A DNA stretch of 64,000 nt from Agelas oroides. Taxonomy: Eukaryota; Porifera; Demospongiae; Agelasida; Agelasidae. The stretch's first letter is position 1. The number at the start of each line of letters is the position of its first letter. The stretch spans positions 62,001 to 126,000 of the forward strand of contig OX422187.1 of the NCBI GenBank assembly GCA_949130485.1. The letters are read 5' to 3'. A program made the position numbers and the translations under genes. Shown in pieces: positions 57,496 to 64,000 of this stretch. The notes below the pieces were generated by a model. That model saw nothing but the letters and a program-made list of their open reading frames with translations, was not told where the DNA came from and ran no database searches.

Positions 57496-58396
57496 ATGTC
57501 CAGCTATCATCGAGGCAGGCACTGTGGTCCTTGTTTTGTCTGTGGTAAGCAGCAACCATGTTACGACCACTTCTGTGCTCCCTGGAGAGAAGCGGTTTAT
57601 GAAGCAGCATGCCAGTAGTGCATGGTATTCCAGAGGACAGCTGCATGTCGTCCTCATCGCAGGGAAGCAAAGCGAAACCAATCTGACTCTGAACACATTC
57701 CTATATGGAAGAAGGGTCAGAGTATGTTACAGCATGTATGTATCCGGAATGCAGTGCTATCTCCTTAATTGAGAAAATAATAGTGCCCTCTGACAAAACA
57801 CAAGAAACAATTTGTGAAATGTTAAACACAGGTACACATCAGTCTGTCAAATTGTGCAAAACACACTACCAGCAGTTGTACCGACAGACACACATACACC
57901 ATCCATGTGCTGGGTGTGGAGCAAAGCCAAAATTTAGACAGGGTGCATATACTACGCACAGTCCTGATGCTGCAACCATCAATCACTTGCATGAAAAAAA
58001 AGGATTTGATGCCAGACTCACACCAACAGACACACTGTGCAAATCATGCTACAACATGCATTTAGTCATACTTCAGCATATTTAGGAGCAAGCTAGTGTA
58101 CCACATCTACAGTTAGTCTCGTTCCCAGGCCTTCCCACCGTCCACTTTTTGATTGCTTGCAGTGCGATCAAAAACTGGATGGTGGGAAGGCCTGGGAACG
58201 AGGCTAATGTACAGTTACAATCAGACATTAGTTTATGGAAAATGAAATTGCATGAGGAAACCACAGATGAACTAACCAGAGCAGTCCTGGCTACTGTAGC
58301 CAAGAAATTGCAGCAGGAAAGGGCACTTCTCCTTCCACGTGCTGGTTTCGTCTTTCAGGACAATTGTCCTCAGGCTAAGGATAATGAGGGAATGTA
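57496..58396 (+). pseudogene. Cys/His-rich protein remnant, interrupted by a MITE
   Basis: I cannot name this family. Pieces in order are 57496-57618 (RHCGPCFVCGKQQPC, a Cys cluster), about 57590-57720 in another frame (ASSAWYSRGQLHVVL...TFLYG), 57705-58085 (YPECSA, VKLCKTHYQQLY, HPCAGCGAKPKF, DTLCKSCYNMHL: regular Cys/His pairs, probably zinc-binding) and, after the MITE, 58207-58396 (ISLWKMKLHEETTDELTRAVLATVAKKLQQERALLLP). The last piece resembles expanded uncharacterised families I remember from sponges and cnidarians. A TAG at 58084-58086 and the frame changes mean it is either spliced in a way I cannot see or broken. Confidence 0.5.
58114..58206. mobile_element. TAGTCTCG/TAGCCTCG foldback MITE
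   Basis: 93 bp with ends TAGTCTCGTTCCCAGGCC and the inverse of TAGCCTCGTTCCCAGGCC. The flanks ATCTACAGT and ATGTACAGT agree at 8 of 9. It splits the Cys/His-rich remnant. Confidence 0.9.
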
Positions 58397-59211
58397 GTGG
58401 GTGAGCAAATAGTGACGATACACGTGAAAAATGTACGCAGGTTTTTTATAATCTGCTTGATGAGGCCGCTACAATAGGTTTGTTTTGAGCTTTTCCTTTC
58501 ATTGTACCATTGATCAACTGCTAAAATCCCTTTGCACAACACAACATTGCACAGATCCAGATATACAAAGCGTATTGACTGTTGCATAGCACACTAGTCA
58601 CTCCCCCCACCCCCCTGCATTCCAACACAGGAGCATAAATCAGTGGGACACTCCCGTTTTTGCAAATCTATATGGACATAACTAACATTAAACTGTAGCT
58701 TATAACCTGCTCTACACAGAGAATACCATATCTCAAGTGTCCGCCTTACCGCTTTATGGTGAGCCACTCTTCAAGTCGAACATCCGGTTCGGTGGTGGAT
58801 GAGTCCCTTCGTTTATATCGCTCTATAGCCTCCAAACGAACTTCATTCTACTAAAAGCCTATACCCAGTATTAGACGCAACATATGGGCTTCGGAAAACT
58901 TCGACTTCATTCGCAGGTAAGCTGGAAATCGGCGAAGAGAGGGTCAGTTTAGTACGGCTGACTCGCCTCCATGTTTCTGGCCCGCTTCAATAGGTGACCG
59001 CCCACTTCCGTTGCAAATAAAATGAGGCTAAATTATCCAGTGGCGGCCCGCCTGCAACTAGTTTGGTAAACAGCGAGTCGTACAAGTTCTCTAATGTGCA
59101 CACGCCACCAAACACACAGTGGAAGATGCATAGTGAGGAGAAGGGGGCGGGAGGAAGACGAAAAAGAGGAAGAGTGAGGGATACTTATCAGCTTGAACTT
59201 TACGTCCTCAC
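58397..59211. other. No gene recognised
   Basis: No coding signal, repeat or RNA gene that I can support. Confidence 0.4.
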
Positions 59212-59214
59212 TCA

Positions 59215-59301
<87 letters not shown>
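59212..59301 (+). repeat. CA microsatellite
   Basis: About 44 uninterrupted CA dinucleotides. The frames through it are artefacts. Confidence 0.98.
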
Positions 59302-59302
<1 letters not shown>

Positions 59303-59396
59303 TAATGTTGGGTGGTATGGGAAATTGACAGTAACATCACAGTATACCGGAAAGAAGCCTTTTTGCGTGGTCCTTGTCCTTGCTGCTAGGCTTGCT

Positions 59397-59583
59397 GAGT
59401 GAGTGTACGAGGATGCATGTGGAGGGAGGGAGCAGTGGACATTAGTGAGAGTGAGTGAGTGAGTGTACGAGGATGCATGTGGAGGGAGGGAGTAGTGGAC
59501 ATTAGTGAGAGTGAGTGAGTGAGTGAGTGAGTGTATGAGGATGCATGCGGAGGGAGGGAGCAGTGGACATTAGTGAGAGTGAG
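59397..59583. repeat. 60-70 bp tandem repeat with GAGT runs
   Basis: Three units of GAGGATGCATGTGGAGGGAG...CATTAGTGAGAGTGAGTGAG, differing in the number of GAGT steps. Confidence 0.9.
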
Positions 59584-59607
59584 TTTCCCCTCTCCCCTCC
59601 ATTGCGG

Positions 59608-62600
59608 CGTATAGTGCCTTGAATGGAAATTCGCGTACATTCGCGACTAATACTAGCTCGGCAGAAAGGTTGCATTACTGCATGGTGGATATTATCAAGA
59701 AGCTGTGGGCATGAAGAGTTTAAATATCAATACACTTTCTCGGGGCAAAAGGCGAACAAAGCTGTACGGGCCGGCCAATATCTCCGTTCCATGCAGCGCC
59801 GTATAGTGCCTTCCATGGAAATTCGCGTACATTCACGACTCTTCCTAGCTCGGTACAAAGGTTGCACTAATGCAAGGTGCATATTATGAAGAAACTATGG
59901 GCATGAACAGTTTAAAAATGTAAACCCTTTCTCGATGCAAAATGCGCACAAAGCTGTACGGGCCCAAAAATATCTCCGTCATATGCAGCGCCGTAGAGTG
60001 CCTTCAATGGAAATTCGCGTACATTCGCGACTCCTCCTAGCTCAGTACAAAGATTGCACTAATGCAAGGTGCATATGATCAAGAACCTATGGGCATGAAG
60101 AGTTTAAAAATGTAAACCCTTTCTCGGTGCAAAGGGCGCACAAATCTGTACAGGCCGACCAATATCTCAGTCCCATGCAGCGCCGTATAATGCCTTCAAT
60201 GGAAATTCGCGTACATTCGAGACTAATCCTAGCTCGGTACAAAGGTTGCACTAATGAAAGATGCATATTATCAAGGAGCTTGGGCATGAAGTGTTTACAA
60301 ATGTAAACCCCTTGTCGGTGCAAAAGGCGCACAAAGCTGTACGGGCCGGCCAATATCTCCGTCCCATGCAGCGCCGTATAGTGCTTTCTATGGAAATTCG
60401 CATACGTTCGCGACTCTTCCTAGCTCGGTACAAAGGTTGCACTAATGCAAGGTGCATATTATCAAGAAGCTATGGGCATGAAGAGTTTAAAAATGTAAAC
60501 GTTTTCTCGATGCAAAAGGCGCACAAAGCTGTACGGCCCGGAAAATATCTCCGTCCCATCCAGCGCCGTATGGTGCATTCAATGGAAATTCGCGTACATT
60601 CGCGACTCTTCCTAGCTCGGTACAAAGGTTGCACTAATGCAAGGTTCATGTTATCAAGAAGCTATGGGCATGAAGAGTTTAAAAATGTAAACCCTTTCTA
60701 GGTGCAAAAGGCGCACAAAGCTGTACGGGCGGGAAAATATCTGCGTCCCATGCAGCGCCGTATAGTGCATTCAGTGGAAATTCGCGTACATTCGCTACTA
60801 TTCCTAGCTCGGTACAAAGGTTGCACTAATGCAAGGTACATATTATCTAGAAGCTATGGGCATGAAGTGTTTAAAAATGTAAACCCCTTGTCTGTGCAAA
60901 AGGCGAACAAAGCTGTACGGGCCGGAAAATATATCCGTCCCATGCAGCGCCGTATAGTGCCTTAAATGGATATTCGCGTACATTCGCGACTAATCCTGCA
61001 CTAATGCATGGTGGATATTATCAAGAAGCTATGAGAATGAAGTGTTTAAAAATGTAAACCCCTTGTCGGTGCAAAAGGCGCACAAAGCTGTACGGGCCGG
61101 CCAATATCTCCGTTCCATGCAGCGCCGTATAGTGCCTTCAATGGAAACATTCGCGACTATTCCTAGCTCGGTACAAAGGTTGCACTATTGCAAGGTGCAC
61201 ATTATCAACAAGCTATGGGCATGAAGTGTTTCAAAATGTAAACACTGTCACGGTGCAAAGGGCGCACAAAGCTGTACGGGCCGGAAAATATCTCCGTTCC
61301 ATGCAGCGCCGTATAGTGCCTTCAAAGGAAACATTCGCGACTATTCCTAGCTCGGTACAAAGGTTGCACTATTGCAAGGTGCACATTATCAACAAGCTAT
61401 GGGCATGAAGTGTTTCAAAATGTAAACACTGTCACGGTGCAAAGGGCGCACAAAGCTGTAAGGGCCGGAAAATATCTCCGTCCCATGCAGCGCCGTATAG
61501 TGCATTCAATGGAAATTCGCGTACATTCGCGACTAATCCTAGCTTGGTACAAAGGTTCCACTAATGCAAGGTGCATATTATCAAGAAACTATGGGCATGA
61601 AGTGTTCAAAAAATGTAAACCCTTTCTTGGTGCTAAAGGCGCTCAAATCTGTACGGGCCGGCCAATATCTCCGTTCCATGATGCGCCGTATAGTGCCTTC
61701 AAAGGAAACATTCGCGACTATTCCTAGCTCGGTACAAAGGTTGCACTATTGCAAGGTGCACATTATCAACAAGCTATGGGCATGAAGTGTTTCAAAATGT
61801 AAACACTGTCACGGTGCAAAGGGCGCACAAAGCTGTACGGGCCGGAAAATATCTCCGTCCCATGCAGCGCCGTATAGTGCATTCAATGGAAATTCGCGTA
61901 CATTCGCGACTAATCCTAGCTCGGTACAAAGGTTGCACTATTACAAGGTGCATATTATCAAGATCTCATGGGCATTAAGACTTTAAAAATGTAAACCCTT
62001 TCTCTGTGCTAAAGGCGAACAAATCTGTACGGGCCGGCCAATATCTCCGTTCCATGCAGCGCCGTATAGTGCCTTCCGCGGATATTCGCGTACATTCACG
62101 ACTAATCCTAAGCTCGGTACAAAGGTTGCACTAATGCAAGGTGGATATTATCAAGAAGCTATGGGCATGAAGTGTTTAAAAGTGTAAACCCCTTGTCGGT
62201 GCTTAAGGCGCACAAAGCTGTACGGGCCGGACAATATCTCCGTTCCAAGCAGCGCAGTATAGTGCCTTAAATGGATATTCGCGTACATTCGCGACTAATC
62301 CTGCACTAATGCGTGGTGGATATTATCAAGAAGCTATGAGAATGAAGTGTTTAAAAATGTAAACCCCTTGTCGGTGCAAAAGGCGCACAAAGCTGTACGG
62401 GCCGGCCAATATCTCCGTTCCATGCAGCGTCGTATAGTGCCTTCAAAGCAAACATTCGCGACTATTCCTAGCTCGGTACAAAGGTTGCACTATTGCAAGG
62501 TGCACATTATCAAGAAGCTATGGGCATGAAATGTTCCAAAATGTAAACACTGTCACGGTGCAAAGGGCACACAAAGCTGTACGGGCCGGAAAATATCTCC

Positions 62601-64000
62601 GTCCCATGCAGCGCCGTATAGTGCATTCAATGGAAATTCGCGTACATTCGCGACTAATCCTAGCTCGGTACAAAGGTTGCACTAATGTAAGGTGCATATT
62701 ATCAAGAAACTATGGGCATGAAGTGTTTACAAATGTAAACCTTTTCTTGGTGCTAAAGGCGCTCAAAGCTGTACGGGCCGGACAGTATCTGCGTTCCATG
62801 CAGCGCCGTATAGTGCATTCAATGGAAATTCGCGTACATTCGCGTCTAATCTTAGCTCGGTACAAAGGTTGCACTAATGCAAGGTGGATATTATCAAGAA
62901 GCTACGGGCATGAAGTGCTTAAAAGTGTAAACCCCTTGTCGGTGCAAAAGGCGCACAATGCTGTACGGGCGGGACAATATCTCCGTCCCATGCAGCGCTG
63001 TATAGTGCCTTAAATGGATATTCGCGTACATTCGCGACAAATCCTAGCTCGGCACAATGATTGCACTAATGCATGGTGGATATTATCAAGAACCTATGGG
63101 CATGAAGAGTTGAAAAATGTAAACGATTTCTCGGTGCAAAAGGCGCACAAAGCTGTACGGACCGGCCAATATCTCCGTCCCATGCAGCGCCGTATAGTGC
63201 CTTCAATGGAAATTCGTGTACATTTGCGACTATTCCTAGCTCGGTACAAAGGTTGCACTAATGCAAGGTGCATACTATTAATAAGCTATGGGCATGAAGG
63301 GTTTAAAAATGTTAACCCTGTCTCGGTGCAAAGGGCGCATAAAGCTGTACGGGCCGGTAAATATCTCCGCCCCATGCTGCGCCGTATAGTGCTTTCAATG
63401 GAAATTCACGTACATTCGCGACTCTTCCTAGCTCGGTACAAATGTTGCACTAATGCAAGGTGCATACTATCAAGAACCTATGAGCATGAACAGTTTAAAA
63501 ATGTAGACACTTTCTCAGTGCAAAAGGTGCACAAAGCTGTACGGGCCGGAAAATATCTCCGTCCCATGCAGCGCAGTAGAATGCCTTCAATGGAAATTCG
63601 CGTTCATTCGCGACTCCTCCTAGCTCGGTACAAAGATTGCACTAATGCAAGGTGCATATTATCAAGAACCTATGGGCATGAAGATTTTAAAAATGTGAAC
63701 CCTTTCTCGGTGCAAAAGGCGCACAAAGCTGTACGGGCCGGAAAATATATCTGTCCCATGCAGCGCAGTAGAATGCCTTCAATGGAAATTCGCGTTCATT
63801 CGCGACTCCTCCTAGCTCGGTACAAAGATTGCACTAATGCAAGGTGCATATTATCAAGAACCTATGGGCATGAAGATTTTAAAAATGTGAACCCTTTCTC
63901 GGTGCAAAAGGCGCACAAAGCTGTACGGGCCGGAAAATATCTCCGTCCCATGCAGCGCCGTATCGTGCCTTCAATTGGAAATTCGCGTACATTTGCGACT
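59608..64000. repeat. 192-bp satellite array reaching the window end
   Basis: About 23 head-to-tail monomers. The full monomer is 192 bp (64 codons, so frames stay open across units). One subtype lacks eight bases in the ATTCGCGTACATTCGCG segment (184 bp). Another lacks about 25 bases around CTAGCTCGGTACAAAGG. Landmarks are GCACAAAGCTGTACGGGCCG, CATGCAGCGCCGTATAGTGC and GCATATTATCAAGAA. 63560-64000 contains two especially similar units. The reading frames through it are repeat artefacts. Confidence 0.95.

Noticed and set aside
59623-63013. Series of 60-160-codon frames suggesting a repeat protein
   Set aside because: They are translations of the 192-bp satellite, whose length is a multiple of three. 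Frames shift wherever a unit is 184 bp, and there is no start or splice support.

Overview
The window reads as animal nuclear DNA, most likely from an early-branching metazoan such as a demosponge. That is an inference from compact genes with many short GT-AG introns, head-to-head housekeeping genes, very dense MITEs and minisatellites, and a Ty3/Gypsy element beside a helicase-bearing DNA transposon. There is nothing bacterial in it: no operons, no Shine-Dalgarno sites, no CRISPR.

Layout. 1-360 is a TTA-flanked TIR element with a smaller MITE inside it. 540-6094 is a whole-looking Ty3/Gypsy LTR retrotransposon on the minus strand with two LTRs that look identical. 6100-7714 is a pile of nested foldback elements. 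10472-12269 holds a 5'-truncated glutamate dehydrogenase copy. 12769-22193 is a dense housekeeping cluster of two divergent pairs: a YIPF1/2-like Golgi protein with a NUDT8-like Nudix hydrolase, and FBXO9 with PLRG1. 22194-33540 is gene-poor and dominated by minisatellites and a dispersed 1.6-1.9 kb repeat. 33551-34205 carries exons of an EF-hand (EFHB-like) gene.

34811-41062 is a complete-looking 6.25 kb DNA transposon with 48-bp perfect terminal inverted repeats and an 8-bp target duplication. It carries a RecQ-like helicase on the plus strand and a seven-exon putative transposase (DUF6589-like) on the minus strand. Its ends (TAGTCTCG...CGAGACTA) match the ends of at least a dozen short foldback elements across the window, most with clear 9-bp target duplications. 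I read these as its non-autonomous relatives, and this is the best candidate for a little-described system here.

41148-42826 is a scrambled indoleamine 2,3-dioxygenase pseudogene with an exact internal inversion and a triplicated tail. 43555-50975 is a third divergent pair, ITPA and TMEM41A. 53401-54402 is a tyrosinase pseudogene beside the third copy of the dispersed repeat. 57496-58396 is an unrecognised Cys/His-rich coding remnant interrupted by a MITE. 59608-64000 is a 192-bp satellite array running off the window end.

Most gene models were built by translating exons by eye, matching them to remembered family sequences and checking that splice phases add up. Several otherwise well-conserved genes carry one isolated stop or one-base frame break, so either base accuracy is imperfect or this is a decaying haplotype.
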